Of a stretch of 64,000 nucleotides of DNA, positions 47,126-56,222 are shown piece after piece. The position numbers and the translations under genes are program-made. The notes under the pieces were generated by a model, which made no database searches, had not been told where the DNA came from, and saw only the letters and a list, made by a program, of their open reading frames with translations. Each line of letters starts with the position of its first letter. Positions within the stretch are counted from its first letter, which is position 1. This DNA comes from Paramagnetospirillum magnetotacticum MS-1. Its GTDB lineage: Bacteria > Pseudomonadota > Alphaproteobacteria > Rhodospirillales > Magnetospirillaceae. The DNA is taken from assembly GCF_000829825.1 (NCBI RefSeq), contig NZ_JXSL01000030.1, positions 1,123,501 through 1,187,500 of the forward strand, in the 5' to 3' direction.

Positions 47126-47638
47126 ATGGCCGTGCTGCCCATCCTCACCGCGCCCGATCCGGTGCTCAAATCCAAGTCCAAGCCCGTCGCCGCCGTGGAC
47201 GACCGCATCCGCGCCCTGCTGGCCGACATGCTGGAAACCATGTACCACGCGCCCGGTATCGGACTCGCCGCCCCGCAGATCGGGGTGCTGGAACGGGTGA
47301 TCGTCATGGATATCGGCCGCAAGGAAGAGGACCGCGCCCCCATCCGCATGGTCAATCCCGAGATCATCTGGGCGTCGGACGAAGACAACACCTACGAGGA
47401 GGGTTGCCTGTCGGTGCCCGAGCATTATTCCAACGTGGTGCGTCCCGCCTCGGTCAAGGTCCGCTATCTCGACGAGACCGGCGCCAAACAGGAACTCCTC
47501 GCCGAGGGCCTGCTGGCCACCGTGGTCCAGCACGAGATGGACCATCTGGACGGCGTTCTGTTCATCGACCACCTGTCGTCGCTCAAGCGCAACATGATCC
47601 TGCGCAAGCTGCTCAAGGCCCGGAAGGAAGCGGAATGA
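47126..47638 (+). CDS. def: Peptide deformylase
   Basis: 170 residues. All three active-site motifs are intact: GIGLAAPQ (44-51), EGCLS (92-96, metal ligand C94) and HEMDH (136-140, metal ligands H136 and H140, with E137 catalytic). It removes the formyl group from new proteins. It is first in a def-fmt-truA operon, with the stop overlapping fmt as ATGA. Confidence 0.97.
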   Translation: MAVLPILTAPDPVLKSKSKPVAAVDDRIRALLADMLETMYHAPGIGLAAPQIGVLERVIVMDIGRKEEDRAPIRMVNPEIIWASDEDNTYEEGCLSVPEHYSNVVRPASVKVRYLDETGAKQELLAEGLLATVVQHEMDHLDGVLFIDHLSSLKRNMILRKLLKARKEAE

Positions 47639-48552
47639 AACTGGTGTTCATGGGGACGCCGGACTTTTCGGTCCCCATTCTCGGCTCCCTGATCGAGGCC
47701 GGGCATCAGGTGGTTTGCGTCTATTCCCAGCCGCCGCGGCCCGCCGGGCGCGGCCACAAGGAACAATTGACCCCGGTCCATGCCTTCGCCCATGAGCGGG
47801 GCATTGCCGTGCGCACCCCGAAAAGCCTGAAATCGCCGGAGGCTCAAGCCGAGTTCGCCGCCCTGGATGCCGATATCGCCGTGGTCGCCGCCTATGGCCT
47901 GATCCTGCCCCAGGCGGTTCTCGACGCGCCGCGATTGGGCTGTCTCAACGTCCATGCCTCGCTGTTGCCGCGCTGGCGGGGCGCCGCTCCCATCCAGCGG
48001 GCCATCCTGGCCGGGGATGCCGAGACGGGAATCACCATCATGCAGATGGATGCCGGACTGGATACCGGCGCCATGCTGGCCCGTGAAAGCATCGTCCTGG
48101 CGCCCGATACCACGGCGCCCTGGCTGCACGACATGCTGGCCGCCATGGGGGCGCGCATGATGGCCGAGGTGCTGGGCAGGCTGGCGGACGACGAGGTTGT
48201 GACCGCCACGCCCCAGCCCGCCGAGGGCGTCACCTATGCCCACAAGCTGGCCAAGGAGGAGGGGCTGCTGGATTGGCGCCAATCCGCCGTGGAACTCGAC
48301 CGCAAGGTCCGGGCGCTCAATCCCTGGCCCGGCGTATGGTTCGAAATGGCGGGCGAACGCATCAAGGTTTGGGAAGCGGCGGTCCTGCCCGGTTCGGGTC
48401 AGCCTGGCACCGTGCTTGACGATCAGATGACCGTGGCCTGCGGCAAGTTCGCGCTACGCCCGCTCAAGGTCCAGCGGGCGGGCAAGGGCGTCATGACCAC
48501 TGGCGAAATGCTGCGCGGCCATGCCATCCCCAAGGGCACGGTGCTGGGCTGA
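47635..48552 (+). CDS. fmt: Methionyl-tRNA formyltransferase
   Basis: 305 residues from [14 protein letters not shown] (47635). It has the formyl-THF-binding core [20 protein letters not shown] with the catalytic N-H-D set, then [10 protein letters not shown]. The C-terminal domain has [11 protein letters not shown] and [12 protein letters not shown]. Supplies fMet-tRNA to match Def next door. Overlaps truA by one base (TGATG). Confidence 0.97.
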   Translation: MKLVFMGTPDFSVPILGSLIEAGHQVVCVYSQPPRPAGRGHKEQLTPVHAFAHERGIAVRTPKSLKSPEAQAEFAALDADIAVVAAYGLILPQAVLDAPRLGCLNVHASLLPRWRGAAPIQRAILAGDAETGITIMQMDAGLDTGAMLARESIVLAPDTTAPWLHDMLAAMGARMMAEVLGRLADDEVVTATPQPAEGVTYAHKLAKEEGLLDWRQSAVELDRKVRALNPWPGVWFEMAGERIKVWEAAVLPGSGQPGTVLDDQMTVACGKFALRPLKVQRAGKGVMTTGEMLRGHAIPKGTVLG

Positions 48553-49322
48553 TGCCCCGCTATCGGCTTCTCGTCGAATATGACGGCACCCCCTTCAACG
48601 GCTGGCAGCGCCAGGACAAGGGCCTCTCGGTTCAGGGCGTGCTGGAACAGGCGGTAGAGAAGCTGACCGGCTCTCCTTGCACCATCAACGCGGCCGGGCG
48701 CACCGATGCCGGGGTGCACGCCACCGGGCAGGTGGCTCATGTGGATCTGCCCAGGGATTATCCCGCCGATACGGTGCGCGACGCGCTGAACTACCACATG
48801 AAGCCCAAGCCGGTGGCGGTGGTGGCCGCCGAACTGGTCGGCGACGACTTCCATGCCCGCTTCTCGGCGGTGGGGCGCAGCTATCTCTACCGCATCGTCA
48901 ACCGCCGCGCGCCTTTGGCCCTTGACCAGCACCGCGCCTGGTGGGTGCCGGTATCGCTGGACGCCGAGGCCATGGCCGAAGGGGCGCGGCGGCTGCTGGG
49001 CCATCACGACTTCACCACCTTCCGCGCCTCGGAATGCCAGGCGAAAAGCCCCATGAAGACCCTGGACGTGCTGGACGTGACGCGCGTGGGCGAAGAGATT
49101 CGCATCATCGCCGAGGCGCGCTCCTTCCTGCACCATCAAGTGCGCAACATGGTCGGCACGCTGAAGCTGGTGGGCGAGGGAAAATGGAGCCCCGACGACA
49201 TGGCCCGCGCGCTGGCGGCTTGCGACCGCACCAAGGGCGGCCCGACCGCCCCCGCCGCCGGGCTTTGCCTGACCGGAGTCAGCTACCCTTTTTCGGCCGG
49301 TAGAAGCGGCCCGACAGGCTGA
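48552..49322 (+). CDS. truA: tRNA pseudouridine(38-40) synthase TruA
   Basis: 256 residues. The catalytic Asp is D52 in [21 protein letters not shown] and [15 protein letters not shown] are the other family blocks. It isomerises U38-U40 in tRNA anticodon arms. The stop at 49322 lies 44 bases inside the convergent GT-C-like gene, a tail-to-tail overlap. Confidence 0.96.
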   Translation: MPRYRLLVEYDGTPFNGWQRQDKGLSVQGVLEQAVEKLTGSPCTINAAGRTDAGVHATGQVAHVDLPRDYPADTVRDALNYHMKPKPVAVVAAELVGDDFHARFSAVGRSYLYRIVNRRAPLALDQHRAWWVPVSLDAEAMAEGARRLLGHHDFTTFRASECQAKSPMKTLDVLDVTRVGEEIRIIAEARSFLHHQVRNMVGTLKLVGEGKWSPDDMARALAACDRTKGGPTAPAAGLCLTGVSYPFSAGRSGPTG

Positions 49323-50754
49323 CCCGGTCCAACTCGTATTCCTGCAGCAGCACCGGAAAGACCTCGTCTTGGAAATCCTGCCAGCGGGCGGGGGGGACCA
49401 GGGCGCCGGGGTTGTCGTCTTCCATATGCTTGGGCGGGTCCACCAGTTCGACCACGGCGATCTCGTGACGGCGCAGCATGCCGGTCAGCGTATCGGCGGG
49501 CAGACGGCCCATGGCCATGGCTTGGAGCATATTGATGGGGTCGTAGAAGGCGGGCTTGCCTGCCCTAAGACACAGCAGGTGCGACTGGCACAGGGCCTTG
49601 CCTTCGATGGCGCGCAGATAGGCCACGTCGTCATGGAACATCGTCTGGCGCCCCGCCAGTTCGCCCAGCAATTCCACGCCCATGCGGCCCAGCGCGGCGG
49701 GGGCATAGAACATCACGCCAGCATTGACGGTCAGGGCCAGGACAGGCAACAGCCGGGGAAAGGGGGCCAGATGGATCAGCAACCCGGCTCCGATGGATAA
49801 GGCAATGAACACGTCGAAGAAGACGTTGAGATCGGTTCCCGAGCCGCCAAGGAAGAAGGCGCCGACCGCCAGGGACAGCAACAGATAGGCCAGAACCAGC
49901 GCTGCCGGGCGGGTCCGCCGCGCCACCACCAGACCGAGGCCCACCAGCGCCAGCGGAGCCTGGAACTGGCCCATGATCTCCACCGTGAACAAGAAGGCCC
50001 GCGTGATGTCCCAGATGCGCGACGCCAGCAATTGCTGGAAGAAGACCGGCCCGGCCAGCCACCACAGCAACCCGCCCGCCAGGGCGGCGATGGCGGTTCC
50101 CGTGCCGAAAAAGGCGATGCGCGCTGGATGGGGGCCGCGCCGCAGGACATCGAAGGACACCACCAGCAGCAGGGGAACCAGACTATGCTTGACCAGAATG
50201 CCCGCGGCGAATAGCAGGGCGGAAAGCGCCGCCCGCCGGACCGCGGGCCCCTCCCTGAGATGGACGGCAAAGCCGCCGGTCACCAGGGCGTGGGCCAGCA
50301 TCTGGGGATTGTTCTTGCCGATATGGTCGGTCAGCAGGCAGGCAAAAAACAGGGCGCAAGTGGTGGCGGCAAACAGGGAATCCAGACGCGAGCCGCCACT
50401 GGACCGCACGATGGCGGCGACCGATCCGCACAGGGAAAGGGTGGCGGCAAAGGACACCAGGCGCCCCGCCAGATTGACATCGCCCACCAGCTTGGACAGC
50501 GCGCCGACCAGATAGAAGGAAAGCGGCGGATAGTTATTGAAGAAATAGGGCGAACCGGTGTCGTAGATGGGCAGTCCAGCAATGGCGCGCAATTGCAGGA
50601 AGGCATTCCAGCCCTCGGTATTGTCGATCTCGAAATCCCAGAACATGCGGACCAGGGGATAGACGAGCAATAGCACCGCCAGGCCCGTCAGGGCCAAAAC
50701 GGTCAGCCGGTAGGGCCGCCGCGCGGCACCCGTCAGAAATCTGTGTCCTTGCAA
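49279..50754 (-). CDS. Polytopic membrane protein, GT-C glycosyltransferase-like
   Basis: 491 residues if it starts at the TTG at 50754, which has GGGGGAG ahead; the frame runs open to a GTG at 50877 inside pyc. Around ten membrane helices. An acidic pair in the first loop ([15 protein letters not shown]) and [19 protein letters not shown] are the layout of GT-C enzymes that use polyprenyl-linked sugars (PMT/GT39 and GT87-like). The C-terminal ~130 residues are soluble ([33 protein letters not shown]). The donor and acceptor are unknown. It follows pyc by about 76 bases and overlaps truA convergently. Confidence 0.7.
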   Translation of the reverse strand: MQGHRFLTGAARRPYRLTVLALTGLAVLLLVYPLVRMFWDFEIDNTEGWNAFLQLRAIAGLPIYDTGSPYFFNNYPPLSFYLVGALSKLVGDVNLAGRLVSFAATLSLCGSVAAIVRSSGGSRLDSLFAATTCALFFACLLTDHIGKNNPQMLAHALVTGGFAVHLREGPAVRRAALSALLFAAGILVKHSLVPLLLVVSFDVLRRGPHPARIAFFGTGTAIAALAGGLLWWLAGPVFFQQLLASRIWDITRAFLFTVEIMGQFQAPLALVGLGLVVARRTRPAALVLAYLLLSLAVGAFFLGGSGTDLNVFFDVFIALSIGAGLLIHLAPFPRLLPVLALTVNAGVMFYAPAALGRMGVELLGELAGRQTMFHDDVAYLRAIEGKALCQSHLLCLRAGKPAFYDPINMLQAMAMGRLPADTLTGMLRRHEIAVVELVDPPKHMEDDNPGALVPPARWQDFQDEVFPVLLQEYELDRVSLSGRFYRPKKGS

Positions 50755-50762
50755 AACCGCTC

Positions 50763-50797
50763 CCCCGCTCCCAACGGATTCGCCCTCGGGAGCGGGG
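50763..50797. repeat. Inverted repeat between pyc and the GT-C-like gene
   Basis: CCCCGCTCCC (50763-50772) pairs with GGGAGCGGGG (50788-50797) over a 15-base loop. There is no T-run, so it may be a processing or attenuation stem rather than a terminator. Confidence 0.5.
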
Positions 50798-50830
50798 GTG
50801 CCACGAAACGGGGGGGGCGCAAGAGAGATA

Positions 50831-53800
50831 TTATCCCGCCATAACCACCAGTAGATCTTTTGCTTCAACCTGGACACCTGGGGTTACGGCGACCGAGGCG
50901 ATGGTTCCGGCCCTTTCGGCGCGGACCGCCGTTTCCATCTTCATGGCTTCGATGGAGACCAGCAGGTCGCCCTTTTCCACTATCTGTCCGGCATGGACGG
51001 CGACGGAAACCACCAGACCGGGCATGGGCGCGCCCACATGATCGGCATTGCCCGCTTCGGCCTTGGGCCTAGCCGCCCTGGCGGGTGCCACCTTGCGGTC
51101 AAAGACGCGCACGGTGCGCGGTTGGCCGTTCAGTTCGAAGAACACCTTGCGCGAGCCGTCTTCCTCGGCTTCCGCCGTGGCCAGATAGCGCACGATCAGG
51201 CTCTTGCCCTTTTCCAGGTCGATGCTGATTTCCTGGCCCGGCTGCATGCCCCAGAAGAACACCTCGGTGGGAAGCCGCTCGACGTCGCCATATTGCCGCA
51301 GATGGGCGGCGAAGTCGGTGAACACCTTGGGATACATCAGATAGGAGGCCAGTTCGGCTTCGGACAGCTTGCGCCCGGTCTTCTTCTCCGCCTCCTCGCG
51401 CAGGGCGGCCAGATCGGCGGGCGGCAGGACCGCGCCGGGCCGCACGGTGATGGGCTTGGCCGCACCCAAAACCTTCTTTTGCAGCGCTTCGGGGAAGCCG
51501 CCGGTGGGCTGGCCCAGATCACCCTTGAAGAACGACACCACCGATTCGGGGAAGGCGATCTCCTTGTCCGGATCAAGCACGTCGGCGGGCGACAGATTGC
51601 TGGTCACCATCATCAGGGCCATGTCGCCCACCACCTTGCTGGTGGGCGTCACCTTGACCACGTCGCCGAACATCTTATTCACGTCGGCATAGGCCTGTGA
51701 CACCCAGTCCCAGTGCTGCTCGACGCCCAGCGACCGCGCCTGGGCGCGCAGATTGGTGTACTGGCCGCCCGGCATTTCGTGGAGATAGACCTCGGCGGTG
51801 CCCGAGCGGATATCGGCCTCGAAGGGGGCGTAAAGGGCGCGGACCCCTTCCCAGTAACGCGATATGGCGTTCAGGGTGGGCTGGTCCAGGCCGGGATCGC
51901 GCTCATGGCCCGAAAGCGCGGCGCAGATGGAGCCCAAAGGCGGCTGACTGGTCAATCCACTCAAGGAATCCATGGCCGCATCCACCGCATCCACCCCGGC
52001 ATCCACCGCCGCCAGCACGCTGGCCGCCGACAGGCCCGATGTGTCGTGGGTGTGGAAATGGATGGGCAGACCCACTTCCTGTTTCAAGGCGCTGACCAGG
52101 GCGGCGATGGCGCGCGGACGGGCGAGGCCCGCCATGTCCTTGATCCCCAGGATATGGGCGCCCGCCTTCTCCAGCTCACGCGCCATGGAGACATAGTATT
52201 TGAGATCGTATTTGGGCCGGGCGGCATCGAAGATGTCGCCGGTATAGCAGATGGCCGCCTCGCAGACCTTGCCGCTTTCCCTCACCGCGTCCATGGCCAC
52301 ATGCATGTTGCCGACCCAGTTGAGCGAGTCGAAGACCCGGAAGACATCGACGCCATTGGCGGCGGCCTGGGCCACGAACTGCTTGACCACATTGTCGGGA
52401 TAATTGGTGTAGCCCACCGCATTGGCCGAACGCAGCAGCATCTGCAGCAGCAGATTGGGCATGGCGGCGCGCAAAGCCTTCAGACGCTCCCAGGGGTCTT
52501 CTCTCAGAAAGCGCATGGCTACGTCGAAGGTGGCGCCGCCCCAGCATTCCATGGAGAACAGGCCGGGCAACAGGCGGGCATAGGCCGGTGCCGCCGCCAG
52601 CATGTCGTAGCTGCGCATGCGGGTGGCGAACAGCGACTGGTGGGCGTCGCGCATGGTGGTGTCGGTGATCAGCACCCGCTTTTGCTCGCGCATCCACTTG
52701 GCCAGGCCATCCGCGCCGAGCCGATCCAGCAATTGCTTGGTCCCTGCGGGCGGTTCGCCCACGGGGACGGGCGGTAGATCGGGCCGGTGGCCGATGAGCG
52801 GACGCTTCAGCCCGGCCACATCCGAATTGCCGTTGACCATGACGTCGCCCACGAAAGACAGAACCTTGGTGGCGCGGTCGCGGCGGTCCTGGCGGGCGAA
52901 CAGTTCCGGCGTCTCGTCGATGAAGCGGGTGGTATAGGCGCAGCCCACGAATTTGGGATGCTCGATCACCGCTTCCAGGAAGGTGAGATTGGTGGCCACG
53001 CCCCGAATGCGGAATTCGCGCAGCGCACGGTCCATGCGCGAGATGGCCTCTTCCGGGGTGGGGGCCCAGGCGGTGACCTTTTCCAGCAGGGAATCGTAAT
53101 GCCGCGTGATCAGAGCGCCGGAGAATGCGGTGCCGCCGTCCAGGCGGATGCCGAAACCGGCGGCGCCGCGATAGGCGGTGATACGACCGTAATCGGGAAT
53201 GAAATTGTTGGACGGGTCCTCGGTGGTGATGCGGCACTGGATGGCGTGGCCGTTCAGCGGAATATCGGACTGCTTGGGCACGTCGGAGCCGGGCGCGCCG
53301 ATGGGCGCGCCGCCCGCGATCCTGATCTGCGCCTTGACGATGTCGATGCCGGTGACCACCTCGGTCACCGTGTGCTCCACCTGGACGCGGGGATTGACCT
53401 CGATGAAATAGAAGGAGCCGGTCTCCATATCCATCAGGAATTCGACGGTGCCAGCATTCTCGTAATGGGCCGCGCGGGCCAGACGCACCGCCGTCTCGCA
53501 CAGTTCAAGCCGCTGCTGGCCGCCGAGATAGGGGGCGGGCGCGCGTTCGACGACCTTCTGATTGCGGCGCTGGACCGAGCAGTCGCGTTCATAGAGATGA
53601 ACCAGATTGCCCTGGGAATCGCCCAGGATCTGCACCTCCACATGGCGCGCCCGGCGCACCAGCTTTTCCAGATAGACCTCGTCATTGCCGAAAGCGGCCT
53701 TGGCTTCGCGCCGCGCCACCGCCAGCAATTCCTCCAGCTCGTTTTCGGCTTCGATCACCCGCATGCCGCGCCCGCCACCGCCCCAACTGGCCTTGAGCAT

Positions 53801-54295
53801 CAGGGGATAGCCCACAGCAGCCGCCAGCCGCTTGCACTCGGCCAGATCGGCGGGCAGTGGTCCGGTGGCGGGCATCACCGGCACCCCGGCCTTCTCCGCC
53901 AGGGCGCGGGCAGCCACCTTGTTGCCCAGCAGACGCATGACGTCCGACGAGGGGCCGACAAAGACCATGCCCGCGGCGCGCACCGCATCGGCGAAATCGG
54001 GATTCTCGGACAGGAAGCCGTAGCCCGGATGCACGGCATCGCAGCCCGCCTCGAGACCGACCCGGATCATCTCCTCGATGGACAAATAGGCCTCGATGGG
54101 CCCGCTTCCCTTGCCGATCAGATAGCTCTCATCGGCCTTGAAGCGGTGCAGGGCAAAACGGTCCTCGGTGGAATAGACCGCCACGGTGCCCAGCCCCAGC
54201 TCGGTGGCGGCGCGGCAGATGCGGATGGCGATCTCGCCGCGATTGGCGACCAGAAGCTTGGCGAAAGGGGGCTTGCCAGGGGCGGAGGGAATCAT
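50831..54295 (-). CDS. pyc: Pyruvate carboxylase
   Basis: 1154 residues, a single-chain enzyme. Biotin carboxylase domain first (about 10-460): KLLVANRGEIAIRI, the ATP-grasp loop KASWGGGGRGMRV and EVNPRVQVEHTVTE. The carboxyltransferase barrel follows (about 535-830): DTTMRDAHQSLFATR, HFHTHDTSG, DAAMDSLSG. The C-terminal biotin carrier ends with EAMKMET (biotinyl Lys about 1119). It makes oxaloacetate from pyruvate, bicarbonate and ATP. The aromatic operon to the left produces both pyruvate and oxaloacetate, but there is no sign of shared control. It is divergent from a GntR/FadR-type gene. Confidence 0.97.
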   Translation of the reverse strand: MIPSAPGKPPFAKLLVANRGEIAIRICRAATELGLGTVAVYSTEDRFALHRFKADESYLIGKGSGPIEAYLSIEEMIRVGLEAGCDAVHPGYGFLSENPDFADAVRAAGMVFVGPSSDVMRLLGNKVAARALAEKAGVPVMPATGPLPADLAECKRLAAAVGYPLMLKASWGGGGRGMRVIEAENELEELLAVARREAKAAFGNDEVYLEKLVRRARHVEVQILGDSQGNLVHLYERDCSVQRRNQKVVERAPAPYLGGQQRLELCETAVRLARAAHYENAGTVEFLMDMETGSFYFIEVNPRVQVEHTVTEVVTGIDIVKAQIRIAGGAPIGAPGSDVPKQSDIPLNGHAIQCRITTEDPSNNFIPDYGRITAYRGAAGFGIRLDGGTAFSGALITRHYDSLLEKVTAWAPTPEEAISRMDRALREFRIRGVATNLTFLEAVIEHPKFVGCAYTTRFIDETPELFARQDRRDRATKVLSFVGDVMVNGNSDVAGLKRPLIGHRPDLPPVPVGEPPAGTKQLLDRLGADGLAKWMREQKRVLITDTTMRDAHQSLFATRMRSYDMLAAAPAYARLLPGLFSMECWGGATFDVAMRFLREDPWERLKALRAAMPNLLLQMLLRSANAVGYTNYPDNVVKQFVAQAAANGVDVFRVFDSLNWVGNMHVAMDAVRESGKVCEAAICYTGDIFDAARPKYDLKYYVSMARELEKAGAHILGIKDMAGLARPRAIAALVSALKQEVGLPIHFHTHDTSGLSAASVLAAVDAGVDAVDAAMDSLSGLTSQPPLGSICAALSGHERDPGLDQPTLNAISRYWEGVRALYAPFEADIRSGTAEVYLHEMPGGQYTNLRAQARSLGVEQHWDWVSQAYADVNKMFGDVVKVTPTSKVVGDMALMMVTSNLSPADVLDPDKEIAFPESVVSFFKGDLGQPTGGFPEALQKKVLGAAKPITVRPGAVLPPADLAALREEAEKKTGRKLSEAELASYLMYPKVFTDFAAHLRQYGDVERLPTEVFFWGMQPGQEISIDLEKGKSLIVRYLATAEAEEDGSRKVFFELNGQPRTVRVFDRKVAPARAARPKAEAGNADHVGAPMPGLVVSVAVHAGQIVEKGDLLVSIEAMKMETAVRAERAGTIASVAVTPGVQVEAKDLLVVMAG

Positions 54296-54324
54296 GGGTC
54301 ATCCTTTTTATCGGCGTCTGATCG

Positions 54325-54357
54325 GTGGATAAAACTTTTTACCACTGTTGTAAACAG
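54325..54357. promoter_or_regulatory. Candidate operators between pyc and the GntR gene
   Basis: GTGGATAAAA...TTTTACCAC (54325-54345) is an imperfect palindrome with outer GTGG/CCAC, close to the TGGT-N-ACCA type of FadR/PdhR-like regulators. Right next to it CTGTT-GTA-AACAG (54345-54357) is a perfect 13-base palindrome. The two lie in the 147-base divergent gap, well placed to control both genes. Confidence 0.55.
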
Positions 54358-54442
54358 CCTCCGTCACGCTACCATGCATCACAGGCTTCTTTACACGACC
54401 CGGAAGGGTGGCTAGACAGGGCAGGAAGATCGAGGGCATGCC

Positions 54443-55219
54443 ATGACCGAACCCATACGCCCCGCCAAACTGGCGGACACCATCGCGGATCATCTGGAGC
54501 AATTGATCCTGGAGGGCAGCCTGAAGCCGGGCGAGCGCCTGCTGGCCGAGCGTGAGTTGGCGCTGCGCTTCGACGTGTCGCGCCCATCCTTGCGTGAGGC
54601 GTTGGAGAAGCTGGAGAAGCGGGGCCTGCTGAAGTCGGGCCGTGGCGGGGCCACCTTCGTCGCCCCTCTGCTGGGCGAGGGGTTCACCGAGCCTTTGTAT
54701 TCCGCCCTGGCGTCCCGGCCCGAGACCACCTTCGACTATCTGGAATTCCGCCGTTTCGTCGAGGGTTCGGCCGCCTATTTCGCGGCGCTGCGCGGCACCG
54801 ATGTGGACCGCGATCTGATCCGCGAATGCTTCGAGAAGATGGAGGCGGCCCACGGCCAAGACGATTCCAGCGACGAGGCCGATGCGGATGCCGATTTCCA
54901 TCTGGCGGTCTACGAGGCGTCCCACAATCTGGTGATGCTGCACATCATGCGCTCGCTATCGGACATGCTGCGCAAGGACGTGTTTTATAACCGCGCCAAG
55001 CTGTATCAGCGTCAGGGCGTGCGCGAATTGCTGCTGGAACAGCACCGCGCCGTCTATCAGACGGTGATGGCCGGTGACCCCGATGCCGCCAAGGCCGCCG
55101 CCGAGGCTCATATCGACTTCACCCGCGACGCCCTGATGGAAATCTCCAAGGCCGATGCCAGGCTGGAAGTCAGCTTGCGCCGCATCGCGCGCAGCGATCT
55201 GGTTGCGGCCAAGCGCTGA
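54443..55219 (+). CDS. GntR-family (FadR subfamily, FCD domain) regulator, PdhR/LldR-like
   Basis: 258 residues. The GntR winged helix covers the first ~75 residues (LADTIADHLEQLILEGSLKPGERLLAERELALRFDVSRPSLREALEKLEKRGLL). An all-helical FCD ligand domain follows, with metal-binding D/H positions in ADADFHLAVYEASHN (about 150-164) and LLLEQHRAVYQTVMAGDPDAA. Position next to pyc suggests control by pyruvate or lactate, as for PdhR/LldR; this is inference. It is co-transcribed with tadA (TGATG overlap). Confidence 0.9.
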   Translation: MTEPIRPAKLADTIADHLEQLILEGSLKPGERLLAERELALRFDVSRPSLREALEKLEKRGLLKSGRGGATFVAPLLGEGFTEPLYSALASRPETTFDYLEFRRFVEGSAAYFAALRGTDVDRDLIRECFEKMEAAHGQDDSSDEADADADFHLAVYEASHNLVMLHIMRSLSDMLRKDVFYNRAKLYQRQGVRELLLEQHRAVYQTVMAGDPDAAKAAAEAHIDFTRDALMEISKADARLEVSLRRIARSDLVAAKR

Positions 55220-55656
55220 TGTCGGCCTTCATGGCCCAGGCTCTGGCCGAGGCCGAGGCGGCCGGCGCGCGGGGCGAAGTGCCGGTGGGCGCGGTGGTCG
55301 TCCAGGATGGCCGGATCATCGCGCGGGCGGGCAACCGGGTGGAGGAACTGGGCGATCCCACGGCGCATGCCGAGATGCTGGCCATCCGCGCCGCGACGGT
55401 GTTGGGCGACAAGCGGTTGGAGGATTGCGACCTCTACGTCACCTTGGAGCCTTGCCCCATGTGTGCGGCGGCCATTTCGCTGGCCCGTATCCGCCGCCTT
55501 TATTTCGGCGCCTATGACCCCAAGAGCGGCGGCGTGGAACACGGATCAAAAGTCTTCGACCATGCCACCTGCCACCATCGGCCCGAAGTCTATGGCGGGC
55601 TGGAGGAGCGCCGGAGCGCCGAACTGCTGCGGGTGTTCTTCGCAGAGCGGCGCTAA
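55219..55656 (+). CDS. tadA: tRNA adenosine(34) deaminase TadA
   Basis: 145 residues. Zinc site and catalytic Glu: H50-A-E52 (PTAHAEML) and PCPMC (C79, C82). MAQALAEAEAAGARGEVPVGAVVV is the typical start. It makes inosine at the wobble position of tRNA-Arg(ACG). The other cytosine/guanine deaminases of this fold are possible but the C-terminal ending fits TadA. Confidence 0.94.
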   Translation: MSAFMAQALAEAEAAGARGEVPVGAVVVQDGRIIARAGNRVEELGDPTAHAEMLAIRAATVLGDKRLEDCDLYVTLEPCPMCAAAISLARIRRLYFGAYDPKSGGVEHGSKVFDHATCHHRPEVYGGLEERRSAELLRVFFAERR

Positions 55657-55663
55657 GGCTTTA

Positions 55664-56128
55664 CTACCCGCAGGCGGGCCGCTCGGCGGCCACCGTTTCG
55701 ATCACGCCATCGGCCAGAAGCTGGGACACGCTGGCATCGGTTTGGAACTGGGTGGCGCCGCCTTTCTGGTCGAACCACGGCGCGGCCTTGGCGGTCCAGG
55801 CCACCACTGGCCGGACAACGCGATAGGTGAAATAGGGCGACGTGGCGCAGACATAGGGCAGGGCGCGGGCCGCGAAGGCGGCGCCTCTGGGGCTGAAGAA
55901 ATTTCCCCACTCGCAGCCATAGCGGTCGATGACCATGCCGGGCGTCAACACCACCGGGGTGATGGCGCCCGCCGCCCCGTCATTGGGCGGCCAGCGCAGA
56001 TTGCCGCTGCCGTCCTTCCACTGCGCCGCGATGTCGGAACGGATATCAGGCGCAGTGCAATCGGCGAAGGCCTGGCCAGCCAGCATGAAAAAAGCGGCGA
56101 ACACCGCCAGAATCGAAGCGCGGCGCAT
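55664..56128 (-). CDS. Exported TNT-domain protein (NAD glycohydrolase toxin-like)
   Basis: 154 residues from the ATG at 56128. Signal peptide MRRASILAVFAAFFMLAGQAFA, so the protein is exported by Sec. The mature part fits the TNT (tuberculosis necrotizing toxin) domain from end to end: WPPNDGA (46-52), LTPGMVIDRYGCEWGNFFSP (61-80), RALP (88-91), a YRVVRPV strand, APWF, GGATQF (123-128) and the LLADGVIE ending. R69 and Q127 lie where the TNT NADase has key Arg and Gln residues, by comparison from memory. TNT domains hydrolyse NAD. A standalone, secreted TNT protein without a large carrier is unusual in this group. No clear immunity gene is next to it; export would protect the producer. It is convergent with tadA, 7 bases apart. 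Confidence 0.75.
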   Translation of the reverse strand: MRRASILAVFAAFFMLAGQAFADCTAPDIRSDIAAQWKDGSGNLRWPPNDGAAGAITPVVLTPGMVIDRYGCEWGNFFSPRGAAFAARALPYVCATSPYFTYRVVRPVVAWTAKAAPWFDQKGGATQFQTDASVSQLLADGVIETVAAERPACG

Positions 56129-56222
56129 GAAACCATCTCCCCCAATTGATCCTGGCATCGTTAATCAAATAGCGAAACATATCATGCAATTGCATCCAAT
56201 ACGCAATTGGCACGAAAACCTC

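Noticed and set aside
50755-50877. Longer start of the GT-C-like gene inside pyc
   Set aside because: The GTG at 50877 has no ribosome site and adds a low-complexity segment overlapping pyc.
52787-54415. 542-residue frame opposite pyc
   Set aside because: Shadow of the biotin carboxylase part of pyc; composition biased, no recognisable motif.
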